Assembly (NCBI GenBank): GCA_910578075.1
Contig: CAJTPK010000008.1
Coordinates: 1 to 64,000 of the forward strand
Length of the DNA stretch: 64,000 nucleotides
Direction of reading: 5' to 3'
From: an uncultured Muribaculaceae bacterium
Lineage (GTDB): Bacteria > Bacteroidota > Bacteroidia > Bacteroidales > Muribaculaceae
The notes below the pieces were generated by a model. The model saw only the letters and a list, made by a program, of their open reading frames with translations, did no database searches and had not been told where the DNA came from. Both the position numbers and the translations under genes were made by a program. Position 1 is the stretch's first letter, and each line of letters starts with the position of its first letter. Below, in pieces: positions 7,261 to 16,129 of the stretch.

Positions 7261-8076
7261 TCATACCATTTTTTCAAGCACACGACATGCGGCATCATAA
7301 CCGATCCTCACATTCTTTCTCAGACTGGTGAGATCAAAGGTTTTGGATTCAGAGATAGCCTCCGGCATTATTACATGATCACAAAGTTTCAAATCCTGCG
7401 TCACATTCGCTTTCGACATCAGATGGAATGACCGTTCGGCGATATCAAGCAGAGATGGTTTATATTTGAACTTACGGTTAAGCGGACTGCAATTGCTTCC
7501 GATAAGCACTTTGCAAAAATCGCGTATAGCCCACGCCGGGAGATTCCGGAGAACTCCGCCATCCACATAATGAGTGCCGTTTATGATGACAGGACGGAAA
7601 ATAATCGGGATGCTGCATGATGCCAGCACACGCGGCACAATCTCACCCTTGCACCAACCCACTGCCGTGCCCTTATCAAAGTTGGTGGCACATACAACCG
7701 TCGGTATCTTCAGGTCCTCAAGATTTGTTACCGGAAGCCATTTCTGGAGCAACTTCCCAAATTTGTCAAGTCTGAAAAAACCGGCAGTAGGCACTGAAAA
7801 CTCGGTGAAGTCTCCGAATTTCTGCGATTCGGCAAAACACTCTATCATATCATCCGGAGTCAATCCGGCTCCGTATAGCACCGCTGCTATCGAACCCGCC
7901 GACACTCCTGATAAAATCTGGGGACGTATGCCGAACTGTTCCATTGCAGAAATGACACCGATATGCGCAAACCCCCTGGCTCCTCCGCCGGCGAAGGCAA
8001 CACCATATTTAGGTATCTTTCTCAGACCTGCGAATTCAAGCAGTCCATCTATCGATACATTTCCTAATAATGCCAT
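7261..8076 (-). CDS. Patatin-like phospholipase (RssA/NTE type)
   Basis: The 271-residue acyl hydrolase carries the oxyanion loop GGGARGFAHIG (about residues 30-40), the nucleophile elbow GVSAGS with its catalytic serine, and the dyad aspartate in DGGVLRNLP. These are the defining motifs of single-domain bacterial patatins, which release fatty acids from phospholipids. It lacks a signal peptide and should be cytoplasmic or peripheral to the inner membrane. It lies 21 bases downstream of tamB and probably shares its transcript, which suggests envelope lipid homeostasis; that link is inference. Confidence 0.9.
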   Translation of the reverse strand: MALLGNVSIDGLLEFAGLRKIPKYGVAFAGGGARGFAHIGVISAMEQFGIRPQILSGVSAGSIAAVLYGAGLTPDDMIECFAESQKFGDFTEFSVPTAGFFRLDKFGKLLQKWLPVTNLEDLKIPTVVCATNFDKGTAVGWCKGEIVPRVLASCSIPIIFRPVIINGTHYVDGGVLRNLPAWAIRDFCKVLIGSNCSPLNRKFKYKPSLLDIAERSFHLMSKANVTQDLKLCDHVIMPEAISESKTFDLTSLRKNVRIGYDAACRVLEKMV

Positions 8077-8097
8077 CCTGTCTTCAGTTTTATAGTT

Positions 8098-11000
8098 TTA
8101 TTTTTTATCATCCTTGTCGTTGCTCTCATTTACGATAGATTCGGCTTTGGAATTGACCCGAAGAGGAGTTTTCCGTTTCTTTCGCTTCAGGAAAGTAAAC
8201 GGATTATCAAAATCCTTTCTATATATCACACCGATGCCCTGTGTGGTGAGAGCGGAACGTAGATAATAATTCTGGTCATTGAAATGATTATACGCTTTAA
8301 GACGCAAATCTCCGTTTTTGTTGAGAAGATATTCGATATCAAAATCCCCTACGAAAGTAGACTGGGATGTTGATCTGTCACGATATCCGAAATTACCGTT
8401 TATGAGGAGTCGGTTATCAAGCAATCTTGACGACAGCGCAACATCCACCTCCATATCTGAGAAATCACCCTTATCCGATCTGAACGAAGGAGCAAGTGTG
8501 ACCTTATCCGTGAGCTGACCCATGAAACTCGAAAGCTGCGACGACAGTGTGGACGAAGCCACAGATGCCAGCTCTCCTCCTCCATTACTTGTCGCACCCA
8601 TATACTCCGGAGTATAGAAACGATTTAGAGCAAGCAGATATATTATCTGTCTGTTCATCATATCATCTGTGGAGATAATGCTTTTCACCTTACGCTCCAC
8701 ATCCTGAGTCAACGTTGGAAGCGCAATATCAAATGTGATCTCGGGGCTCCTCATATCGCCATTGACCTTAAGCAAGGCATCCACAGGCACATTGGTTCTG
8801 TTCAGATCGCGGTCAGTGGAGAAGCTTTTGTCAAGATCTGAGAGATTGGTGTTGACACGATATGCTGCCGTTATATCAAGAATTCCCTGCATCGGATCCC
8901 CGTTGAAAGAGATGTTGCTTCCGGGATATATCTTGAAATCGCGCAATATGAGATCCTGAAGGCTGAAATTATAATTACCCTCTTCAAGCGTATATTTACC
9001 GTAGATCTTCATCTCATCAGAATCCGTATCATACGATATCTGCATCGGTCCTCCACCTTTGGCCGTGATACGGTCACCAGCCTTGGGATCCATCACAAGA
9101 TTCATGCGCGCAGCAGGTGTCACAGTGCATCGGATATCCATTGTGAATAGCGACGGCCTGTCTGGAACAACTTTTGGCAATGATTTTTTGAACTTCTCCT
9201 CAAGATCTACCGTTGCCTCAAGCTCCTCCGCTATCGCCTTCTTCTTATCTGAGAAAGTAAGGAAAGTATAATCGGATGCAGTCTGTGTCTCACTTAGCAC
9301 AAACGTAAAATCACTTCCAGCCGTGGTAGATACGTCCAGCATCATGGATACAATTCCCGGACGACCACGAAGGCTGCCTCCGCCTGACGCAAATATACGC
9401 CCGAACCAGTCGGGATTTATCTTATTATTCGTATCATAACACAACAGATTGCGCGCCGAACTCAACTTGAATTCAAATTCGGGCTCGTGGAAATACCGGT
9501 GTTTCACGACACCTTTGAGTATCGCGGAGTTTCCATATTTGTCATATAGCCTGAATGACGGAATATCTATGTTTCCGGGTGTGATGAACACTGAATCCGA
9601 ACCGTGATAGTATACGTTGGTATAATCAACTTTCATGCTGATTGAGTCTGCAAATACACGGCCCTTTAGATCAATATCCTTGAATGTGCCGTATAGCTTC
9701 ACCCTGCCGGATGCCTCTCCTCCTACATCCGAAGTGAAGGCAGACATAAACGGCTTAAGGAATTCTATGTTAACATGATCAGCAAGCATATCGAACGACA
9801 GCGAATCCCTGCCGATATAGACTCCTCCACCTATCAATGCAACACGATGTCTTCCTCGACGTATATCAGCATTTATGGCTACTTTCTTCTGGTCATTGAT
9901 CCAATGGCTCTCCAGATTACCATCACCCAATACCGCTCCATTATAACTGAGATCTTTCACAAACAAGCGGTTCGTTCGCAACACAGGCACTTTTGAAAAC
10001 AATTGGGAAGCAAGAACCTCACCAGTCGCTATTCCTCCGAATGTCACATAATTGATATTCAGTGCCTCGAAGATATAGCTCAAATCAATGCCGGCAAGCT
10101 TCACTCGCAACGCATCCATCGGGGATGAGGATGCGCGTCCATTGATATTCACAAACTGCCCCGCATGCCATATCCTCACATTGTCGGCTTCAAGAATTCC
10201 ATCGGAATAGGTCAAAGCAGACCTGTCGATCAGCCACTCAGAGCCATTGAGCCTAAATGATGATGGCGATACTTTGAGCGTGACATCCGGCTTTCCAGTA
10301 ATTTCATTGCGGTGTATGTTGGCACCCATTGCCAAATTTCCCTCTGCGGTCTTGTTTTTTTCAAAGGTCCAACCGATATTGGCATGTACGTCATCATTCA
10401 ATGCCGAGAGTGATATTGAAAGATTCGCATCATCATTTTTTGCCGGAACTGTAGATTGGATATCAGCCCTCAACCCTTCGTTTATACCGCCTTCTATATT
10501 TACACGGCTCCCCCTGATCATCTTCGATTCCCCTTTCACCATATAGGGAGCCTCTACACAGAGAGTCATCCTGCCATCCTCTCCATCTAATGAAGCACTT
10601 ACATCTATGTCGGTATATGGCCTGACCGGTAGCGACAGGAATTTTGCAAGTTCATCATTCGGGTGAACAGTCAATGCAAGTGCCGCATTGTCAGCATACA
10701 TGGTAGTATCTTTCAGTGTCAAAAGTGACGGTAACGCATGACCGGCTATATTCTTGGCCATAGATACTATGTTGCGGAACTCAAAGTCTCCACTCAACGA
10801 ACCCTCTATAATGTCGCTGTCAACCTTGTAAACTTTAAGCGAATCAATCTTTTCGGAAGTAACTGATAGCGCGGGAAGATGGAAGCCGTTTTTACCGGAT
10901 TTCTCAAATGAAAGATCATTCAAATTCACACGTCCTGTAATATTGTCAATATTATTTCCGGTCAGATCCACTGACGCCACTCCTGAAAGATTATAACCCT

Positions 11001-12654
11001 TATATTTGGTCATCAGATTGTAATCAGACGGTACAAGCTTGCGTATATCAGCATTAACCCTCCATTGTGAACGATCTTTGTCAAGAATGATATCAGCATC
11101 CGCATCAAGATTCACAGACTCGTCATTCACAGTGAAATACCCGTTGATGAAATTCCCATTCTTTTCTCCGCTGAAAGATATATCATTGATTGTCTCGCCA
11201 TTAAAATCTATATGGGGAACAATGGCATCTGCTGTGACATCTATCTCCTTTTTTCTTATAGACAAATCAGCTGTGGCGTTGAATCCAGCGCTTCCAAACC
11301 TATTGTCAGCAAGAAGACTTTTTAAATCAAGATCATCGGATGCGACATTTCCTGATATTTCAAAGGCTTCAGGCGAATCCCATGTAAGCTGACAATCTGC
11401 ATCCAGTCCTCCTATACCTGAAAATAAATCAGCTTTCAACACAGAAGAATGTTGTGGCATCGAAAATTTCCCTGACGCATTTATTTCCACGTTTCCGGCT
11501 CTTCTGATTATCTCTTGAACACGTGGTGCGACTCCGGGCGCAAGGTCACAAAGCATCACCACATGATCTGACGATACGTAAAACTCCAGATTTCTTATAT
11601 CTCCTGAGATTTCCTTTATAACCGGCAGACCGGTCACAAAGCCTTCAAAACTTAGATTCAACAGATTCTGGGAATTGCGTAGCCAAAACTGCTCGATCTC
11701 AACATCTCCTAAGTTACCTGATATATCAGCATCCAACCTGTATTCACCACTTATATTTCCAAGAGGCTTATAAAAATAGCTGAAGTCTGAAAATGCCAGC
11801 CTTGAGGCTGTAAGCTGCAAAAGATGATTCCCGCTTTTTACAGCATCTAAAATTTTATCAAACGATTTGAATTTTAAATTAATATCCGAAACCTTCAACT
11901 CAGTCTGTGGCAACCGCAACACTATTTCGCTTACCTTAAGCGACTGAGGTGTTATCTCTGCCTTCAAACCGAGTTTCTCGATGCAGAATCCACATCGTTC
12001 CGTGAATGAAAGGCGACGCAGATCTATTACAAAATCATCATTTTTAATTCGAGGGAGTGCCACATCAGCCTTAAAATCGTCAAGGATAACATGATTCACA
12101 TCAAAAACCCGACTGTCTTCTTTGCGAGGGGCATCCAATATATCATATGACAGCTTTGATTTGCGGATAACTACATTATATAACTTTACATCAAATTTTG
12201 TAGGAGGTTTACTCTTATCCTTGGGCGAAAGAGCACGTATTATAAAATCTATATTTAACGGAGACTTGGAAGTCTTCCGCCATACCTTGCCATCAAGACC
12301 GACAACCTCAGCATACGTAATCTCAATTCTGCGCTCGTACACAAGCTTCCACAAATGTATGCCGGCACCAAGTGTCCCTATACTTATGCAACGCTCTCCT
12401 GACGGGGTATACACATCAACATCCGAAAGACGCACTTCATTGAACGGGAATATGCTCAAAGACCCGACATTTACGGTCGAGCCAAGCAACGAGGAAACTT
12501 CCTTCTCGACCATATGCTTGACAGACCTCTGCACGGAAGGAACAGACAAGACGACGTATAGACACACATAAAGCCCCGCCACTATCAGAATAGCAGTGAA
12601 AAGAAAACTTCGTACAACCTTATATGCGGTTCTAAATGCCGGCATCAATCTCAT
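8098..12654 (-). CDS. tamB: TamB-like translocation/assembly or lipid-transport protein
   Basis: The 1518-residue protein has one N-terminal membrane anchor (about 15-35), a very long beta-helical repeat body of AsmA/TamB character and a C-terminal TamB (DUF490) domain from about residue 1050 on, with stretches such as YTLEEGNYNFSLQDLILRDF. Such proteins span the periplasm and are thought to move lipids or help beta-barrel assembly at the outer membrane. Start: ATG at 12654; an in-frame ATG at 12645 is an alternative because the promoter-like element lies very close. The gene is divergent from tsaD and heads the tamB-patatin unit. Confidence 0.9.
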   Translation of the reverse strand: MRLMPAFRTAYKVVRSFLFTAILIVAGLYVCLYVVLSVPSVQRSVKHMVEKEVSSLLGSTVNVGSLSIFPFNEVRLSDVDVYTPSGERCISIGTLGAGIHLWKLVYERRIEITYAEVVGLDGKVWRKTSKSPLNIDFIIRALSPKDKSKPPTKFDVKLYNVVIRKSKLSYDILDAPRKEDSRVFDVNHVILDDFKADVALPRIKNDDFVIDLRRLSFTERCGFCIEKLGLKAEITPQSLKVSEIVLRLPQTELKVSDINLKFKSFDKILDAVKSGNHLLQLTASRLAFSDFSYFYKPLGNISGEYRLDADISGNLGDVEIEQFWLRNSQNLLNLSFEGFVTGLPVIKEISGDIRNLEFYVSSDHVVMLCDLAPGVAPRVQEIIRRAGNVEINASGKFSMPQHSSVLKADLFSGIGGLDADCQLTWDSPEAFEISGNVASDDLDLKSLLADNRFGSAGFNATADLSIRKKEIDVTADAIVPHIDFNGETINDISFSGEKNGNFINGYFTVNDESVNLDADADIILDKDRSQWRVNADIRKLVPSDYNLMTKYKGYNLSGVASVDLTGNNIDNITGRVNLNDLSFEKSGKNGFHLPALSVTSEKIDSLKVYKVDSDIIEGSLSGDFEFRNIVSMAKNIAGHALPSLLTLKDTTMYADNAALALTVHPNDELAKFLSLPVRPYTDIDVSASLDGEDGRMTLCVEAPYMVKGESKMIRGSRVNIEGGINEGLRADIQSTVPAKNDDANLSISLSALNDDVHANIGWTFEKNKTAEGNLAMGANIHRNEITGKPDVTLKVSPSSFRLNGSEWLIDRSALTYSDGILEADNVRIWHAGQFVNINGRASSSPMDALRVKLAGIDLSYIFEALNINYVTFGGIATGEVLASQLFSKVPVLRTNRLFVKDLSYNGAVLGDGNLESHWINDQKKVAINADIRRGRHRVALIGGGVYIGRDSLSFDMLADHVNIEFLKPFMSAFTSDVGGEASGRVKLYGTFKDIDLKGRVFADSISMKVDYTNVYYHGSDSVFITPGNIDIPSFRLYDKYGNSAILKGVVKHRYFHEPEFEFKLSSARNLLCYDTNNKINPDWFGRIFASGGGSLRGRPGIVSMMLDVSTTAGSDFTFVLSETQTASDYTFLTFSDKKKAIAEELEATVDLEEKFKKSLPKVVPDRPSLFTMDIRCTVTPAARMNLVMDPKAGDRITAKGGGPMQISYDTDSDEMKIYGKYTLEEGNYNFSLQDLILRDFKIYPGSNISFNGDPMQGILDITAAYRVNTNLSDLDKSFSTDRDLNRTNVPVDALLKVNGDMRSPEITFDIALPTLTQDVERKVKSIISTDDMMNRQIIYLLALNRFYTPEYMGATSNGGGELASVASSTLSSQLSSFMGQLTDKVTLAPSFRSDKGDFSDMEVDVALSSRLLDNRLLINGNFGYRDRSTSQSTFVGDFDIEYLLNKNGDLRLKAYNHFNDQNYYLRSALTTQGIGVIYRKDFDNPFTFLKRKKRKTPLRVNSKAESIVNESNDKDDKK

Positions 12655-12663
12655 TTCATATGC

Positions 12664-12671
12664 AAAAATAC
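12664..12671 (-). promoter_or_regulatory. -7 element for tamB
   Basis: The minus strand reads TATTTTTG, ten bases before the tamB ATG. The leader would be only a few bases, so either the message is nearly leaderless or the start is the ATG at 12645. Confidence 0.5.
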
Positions 12672-12724
12672 TAAAAATCCACGATTAAGACCACATAATA
12701 TGGAGAGAATTTATTAGAAAGCTG

Positions 12725-12755
12725 TTGAAAATATGAAAAGCATTTCTTAACTTTG
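12725..12755 (+). promoter_or_regulatory. Promoter of tsaD
   Basis: TTG at 12725-12727, a 20-base spacer and TAACTTTG at 12748-12755 fit the Bacteroidetes promoter. The tsaD ATG follows 19 bases later. Confidence 0.65.
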
Positions 12756-12773
12756 TGAATTAAATGTAGAATA

Positions 12774-13790
12774 ATGAGCGTAGCAATTCTTGGAATAGAA
12801 TCCTCTTGCGATGACACTTCGGCAGCTGTGATTGTTGATGGCATACTGCGCAGCAACGTAATTGCCAGCCAGAAAGTGCATGAGGCTTACGGCGGAGTCG
12901 TACCGGAACTGGCATCTAGGGCACATCAGCAGAATATCGTGCCTGTGGTGTCGGAAGCATTACGGCAAGCCGGAATAGAAAAAGATCAACTTTCTGCAAT
13001 AGCATATACAAGAGGTCCCGGACTATTGGGGTCCCTGCTTGTGGGAACATCTTTTGCGAAAGGGATGTCAATAGGACTCGACATCCCCCTCATTGATGTG
13101 AACCACCTTCATGCCCATGTTCTGTCACATTTCATAAAGACAGACATAAATGACAAATCACCGGAGTTCCCTTTCATTTGCCTTCTTATCTCCGGAGGCA
13201 ATTCCCAGATCATATTGGTGAAAAGTATGAGTGAAATGGAGATTCTTGGCAAGACTATAGACGACGCGGCAGGCGAGGCATTCGACAAATGTGCGAAAGT
13301 GATCGGTCTTCCCTATCCCGGCGGCCCTCATGTGGACCGGCATGCCGCTGAAGGCAATCCGAAGGCGTTCCAGTTCAGCAAGCCTCATATCCCCGGTCTC
13401 GACTATTCTTTCAGCGGACTCAAGACCTCTTTCCTATACACGGTCCGTGATAATCTCAAACAGAATCCCGCATTCATTGAAGAAAACATATCCGACCTGT
13501 GCGCATCCCTTCAGTATACCATTATCGACATTCTGCTCAACAAGCTCAAGAAAGCCATAAAACAAACAGGTGTCAAGGATGTGGCTATCGGAGGTGGCGT
13601 CTCAGCGAACTCCGGAGTGCGCAATGCTGTTGAAGAATTATGCAGGGATCTAAAAGTCAGACCTTGGATACCTCCTCGCGCATTCACCACTGACAATGCC
13701 GCCATGGTGGCCATTGCCGGATACCATAAATACCTGAATAAAGACTTCAGCGATCTCGGGCTTCCTCCGTTTGCCCGCGTTTCAATATAA
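12774..13790 (+). CDS. tsaD: tRNA N6-adenosine threonylcarbamoyltransferase
   Basis: The 338-residue ASKHA-fold protein transfers threonylcarbamoyl from TC-AMP to A37 of ANN-decoding tRNAs (t6A). It shows the family opening ILGIESSCDDTSAA, the metal-binding HLHAHV pair, the ATP-binding LLISGGNSQ, and GGVSANSGVR near the C-terminus. Length is normal. The gene is divergent from tamB and followed after 12 bases by the CinA/PncC-type gene. The partner enzyme TsaC, which makes TC-AMP, is encoded at 18057-18614 in the same window. Confidence 0.97.
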   Translation: MSVAILGIESSCDDTSAAVIVDGILRSNVIASQKVHEAYGGVVPELASRAHQQNIVPVVSEALRQAGIEKDQLSAIAYTRGPGLLGSLLVGTSFAKGMSIGLDIPLIDVNHLHAHVLSHFIKTDINDKSPEFPFICLLISGGNSQIILVKSMSEMEILGKTIDDAAGEAFDKCAKVIGLPYPGGPHVDRHAAEGNPKAFQFSKPHIPGLDYSFSGLKTSFLYTVRDNLKQNPAFIEENISDLCASLQYTIIDILLNKLKKAIKQTGVKDVAIGGGVSANSGVRNAVEELCRDLKVRPWIPPRAFTTDNAAMVAIAGYHKYLNKDFSDLGLPPFARVSI

Positions 13791-13802
13791 GCATTTTATA
13801 CC

Positions 13803-14573
13803 ATGACAAAGAAAAGCACCTCCGACCACAAAGAGACACGGCATGTTGTGATTTACGGCTACACCAGACAGGAGCTGGCAAAAATCATACAACATTTCGA
13901 ATCACGTCTCCCTGAATTCGTAAAAGTCACAATCGATTCCGGAAATCTACTGACAAAAATCACTCTTACCGGTATCAATTCCGGATTGGAATTGCTCAGA
14001 TTCCAGATGAACCGGTATCAGCAGAATCTTCAGGATCTGTTTTCGGAAGAGCTTGTCACAACAGAAGATAAATCCCTCTCGCAAGTGCTCGGAGAGCTTC
14101 TGCTTGAGAACGAGCTGACAGTATCGTCCGCAGAAAGCTGCACCGGAGGCAACATCGCGCACAAAATTGTGCAACGCTCAGGTTCCTCCGCCTATTTCAT
14201 GGGTAGCGTGGTCAGCTACAGCAATGATGTCAAGGCTGAGGTGTTAGGGGTGTCAAGAAGCGATATCGGACGCCATGGCGCAGTATCGCGTGAGGTTGCG
14301 GAACAGATGGCTCTCGGGGCTGCGCGATTGATGCGCACAGACTGCGCGATCGCCACTACCGGCATCGCCGGTCCTGAAGGCGGGTCTCCATTCAAGCCGG
14401 TAGGGACTGTTTGGTTCGCTGTTAAATATGGCGAACGCGTTGTCAGCGAATGCATCAGATTCGAAGGAGGGCGAGATCAGGTGATAGAGTCGGCAACCAA
14501 TCATGGACTCGTAATGCTTATAAACCTGCTGCGTAACACATACACCGCGCAGGAAGACATAAACGACGATTGA
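13803..14573 (+). CDS. CinA/PncC-family NMN amidohydrolase with an unusual N-terminus
   Basis: Residues from about 88 to 245 form a CinA C-terminal (PncC) domain: SAESCTGGNIA, GSVVSYSNDVK, TGIAGPEGGSP and GTVWFAV are the family's signature blocks. The enzyme deamidates nicotinamide mononucleotide in the pyridine-nucleotide salvage cycle. Full CinA proteins carry a MoCF-like domain ahead of this; here there is instead an 85-residue N-terminus (HVVIYGYTRQELAKIIQHFE) that I do not recognise. It lies 12 bases after tsaD and is probably cotranscribed. Function in NMN salvage is likely but untested for this architecture. Confidence 0.85.
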   Translation: MTKKSTSDHKETRHVVIYGYTRQELAKIIQHFESRLPEFVKVTIDSGNLLTKITLTGINSGLELLRFQMNRYQQNLQDLFSEELVTTEDKSLSQVLGELLLENELTVSSAESCTGGNIAHKIVQRSGSSAYFMGSVVSYSNDVKAEVLGVSRSDIGRHGAVSREVAEQMALGAARLMRTDCAIATTGIAGPEGGSPFKPVGTVWFAVKYGERVVSECIRFEGGRDQVIESATNHGLVMLINLLRNTYTAQEDINDD

Positions 14574-14625
14574 AAAATCATCAAAAAAATACATCAAAAC
14601 ACTTGCGTAATTCGCAAAAAATTGC

Positions 14626-14633
14626 TAATTTTG
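14626..14633 (+). promoter_or_regulatory. -7 element of the L28-L33 operon
   Basis: TAATTTTG lies in a stretch rich in short inverted repeats (TTGCGTAATTCGCAA at 14603-14617 and around 14621-14636). The transcript leader to rpmB would be about 115 bases, long enough to hold a control structure, though I see no defined one. Confidence 0.55.
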
Positions 14634-14756
14634 CAATCGTTTTGTGAACCATCCTTAAAAGTCGCTGAAAATGATGCAATTAGCGATGATATGAGAACTG
14701 CGATGAAGACCGAAACAATTAATTAAAAAATTAACTTCAAGATTATAGCAACAGCC

Positions 14757-15020
14757 ATGGCTAAAGTTTGTCAAATCACAGGCAAGAAAGCGCAGGTGGG
14801 TAACAACGTTTCCCATTCAAAGCGTCGCACCAAACGTAAGTTCGAGGTAAACTTGCACACAAAGAAATATTATTGGGTTGAGCAGGATATGTGGATTGTA
14901 TTGCGAGTGTCTGCACACGCTATGCGCACTATCAATAAGATTGGCCTTAACGCAGCTCTCAAAAAAGCTGAGGCTGACGGAAATCTCGATTTCAAAGACA
15001 TCAGAATCCTTTCTCTCTAA
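14757..15020 (+). CDS. rpmB: 50S ribosomal protein L28
   Basis: This 87-residue basic protein starts MAKVCQITGKKAQVGNNVSH, the characteristic L28 opening, followed by SKRRTKRKFEVNL. It binds 23S rRNA in the large subunit. It heads the order L28-L33-DUF4295 that is typical of Bacteroidetes, with 15 bases to rpmG. Confidence 0.97.
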   Translation: MAKVCQITGKKAQVGNNVSHSKRRTKRKFEVNLHTKKYYWVEQDMWIVLRVSAHAMRTINKIGLNAALKKAEADGNLDFKDIRILSL

Positions 15021-15035
15021 AATCATATTCAAATT

Positions 15036-15224
15036 ATGGCAAAGAAAGCTAAAGGCAATCGAGTTCAGGTTATCCTCGAATGCACAGAACATAAGGCAAG
15101 CGGTATGCCCGGTATGTCTCGTTACATCACAACCAAAAACCGCAAGAACACAACAGGTCGTCTAGAGTTGAAGAAATACAACCCCATCCTGAAGAAAGTA
15201 ACCGTTCACAAAGAAATTAAATAA
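15036..15224 (+). CDS. rpmG: 50S ribosomal protein L33
   Basis: The 62-residue basic protein has the L33 features VQVILECTEH near the start and YITTKNRKNTTGRLELKKY. The usual zinc-binding CxxC pairs are absent apart from the single cysteine in ECTEH, so this is probably the zinc-independent form. It is the second gene of the rpmB operon. Confidence 0.96.
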   Translation: MAKKAKGNRVQVILECTEHKASGMPGMSRYITTKNRKNTTGRLELKKYNPILKKVTVHKEIK

Positions 15225-15236
15225 GCACTCTGAACT

Positions 15237-15386
15237 ATGGCAAAGAAAACCGTCGCGTCTCTTCAGAAAGGTGAAGGTCGCACATACAGCAAAGTCATCA
15301 TTATGGAGAAATCTCCTAAAACAGGCGCTTATGTTTTCAAAGAGGAAATGGTGCCCAACGATGCAGTAAAAGACGCTCTTAAATAA
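15237..15386 (+). CDS. DUF4295 family small basic protein
   Basis: The frame MAKKTVASLQKGEGRTYSKV continues to a TAA at 15384-15386, giving 49 residues. Its size, Lys-rich sequence and place directly after rpmG (12-base gap) match the DUF4295 proteins that follow L28-L33 in Bacteroidetes. It is likely a ribosome-associated or small ribosomal protein; the role is inferred from context only. Confidence 0.85.
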   Translation: MAKKTVASLQKGEGRTYSKVIIMEKSPKTGAYVFKEEMVPNDAVKDALK

Positions 15387-15403
15387 TAAGACTCTTTTTT
15401 ACA

Positions 15404-15434
15404 TAAAAAAACCGCGAAATTCGCGGTTTTTTTA
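15404..15434 (+). terminator. Terminator of the rpmB-rpmG-DUF4295 operon
   Basis: Stem ACCGCGA/TCGCGGT (15411-15417 and 15421-15427) with flanking A and T runs follows the DUF4295 stop by about 20 bases. The A/T symmetry makes it usable from the convergent gene at 15471 too. Confidence 0.9.
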
Positions 15435-15470
15435 TTTTTATACATAGCCCATGAGAACATACACATGTTA

Positions 15471-15953
15471 TTAAAAAACATATCCTATACCCACTCCGAA
15501 GAATGCGCCCCCCGTGTCGTTCATGAAGGAATACTTCCCTTGAAAACTGAGCTTGAGATTTGAAGTCAGATAAAGATCTATACCTCCTCCAACATTTGCT
15601 CCTGCCCTGCTCTCACTGTCACCATGACGATACGACCAATTGTTGAATGTGAATCCACCGAGGGGATAGATGGCAAAACCCTTTGCAACCCTGAACGGGA
15701 AATGCATGTCGGCATTCAAGATAAAAGCTGACTTGCCATTATTGCCGAATACATATCCGATATCTGGAGCAATCCGGAAATGGTCGGCGAATGTATATTG
15801 GAAATAGACATCAGCGAAGCCACTGCTGTTATATGTAGCGAAGCCTCCCATCAGTCCTAATGTCTTCTCACCTTTCTGCGCCTGGGCACCCATGGGAAAC
15901 AGACTGCATATAGCGGCACAAACTCCAAGAGCTGTCAAATAAATTTTCTTCAT
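15471..15953 (-). CDS. Small outer-membrane beta-barrel protein
   Basis: The 160-residue protein starts with a signal peptide (MKKIYLTALGVCAAICSLF, cleavage near AQAQ) and is followed by about eight amphipathic strands rich in Gly and aromatic residues, ending in the aromatic GYVF expected of a barrel substrate of the BAM machinery. It resembles OmpX/OmpA-type eight-strand porin-like proteins. It stands alone, convergent with the ribosomal operon. No specific ligand or activity can be assigned. Confidence 0.8.
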   Translation of the reverse strand: MKKIYLTALGVCAAICSLFPMGAQAQKGEKTLGLMGGFATYNSSGFADVYFQYTFADHFRIAPDIGYVFGNNGKSAFILNADMHFPFRVAKGFAIYPLGGFTFNNWSYRHGDSESRAGANVGGGIDLYLTSNLKLSFQGKYSFMNDTGGAFFGVGIGYVF

Positions 15954-16052
15954 GAACTTAATATATGTTATTACTTGTTAGAATGGCAGGATTGGAATAT
16001 CCAAAGCACCAAATTCAATTAAAAAACATATAGAATTATAAAAATGTTTCAC

Positions 16053-16060
16053 TATATTTG
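16053..16060 (+). promoter_or_regulatory. -7 element of nadE
   Basis: TATATTTG lies 70 bases upstream of the chosen nadE ATG (16130). Earlier in-frame codons at 16088 and 16094 remain possible but are not supported by the family N-terminus. Confidence 0.55.
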
Positions 16061-16129
16061 CATAAAGTTAAATAATTTTATCACTTCTTGCAAATGATAA
16101 AATTGCTTGATTTTATTAATATTCTATTT

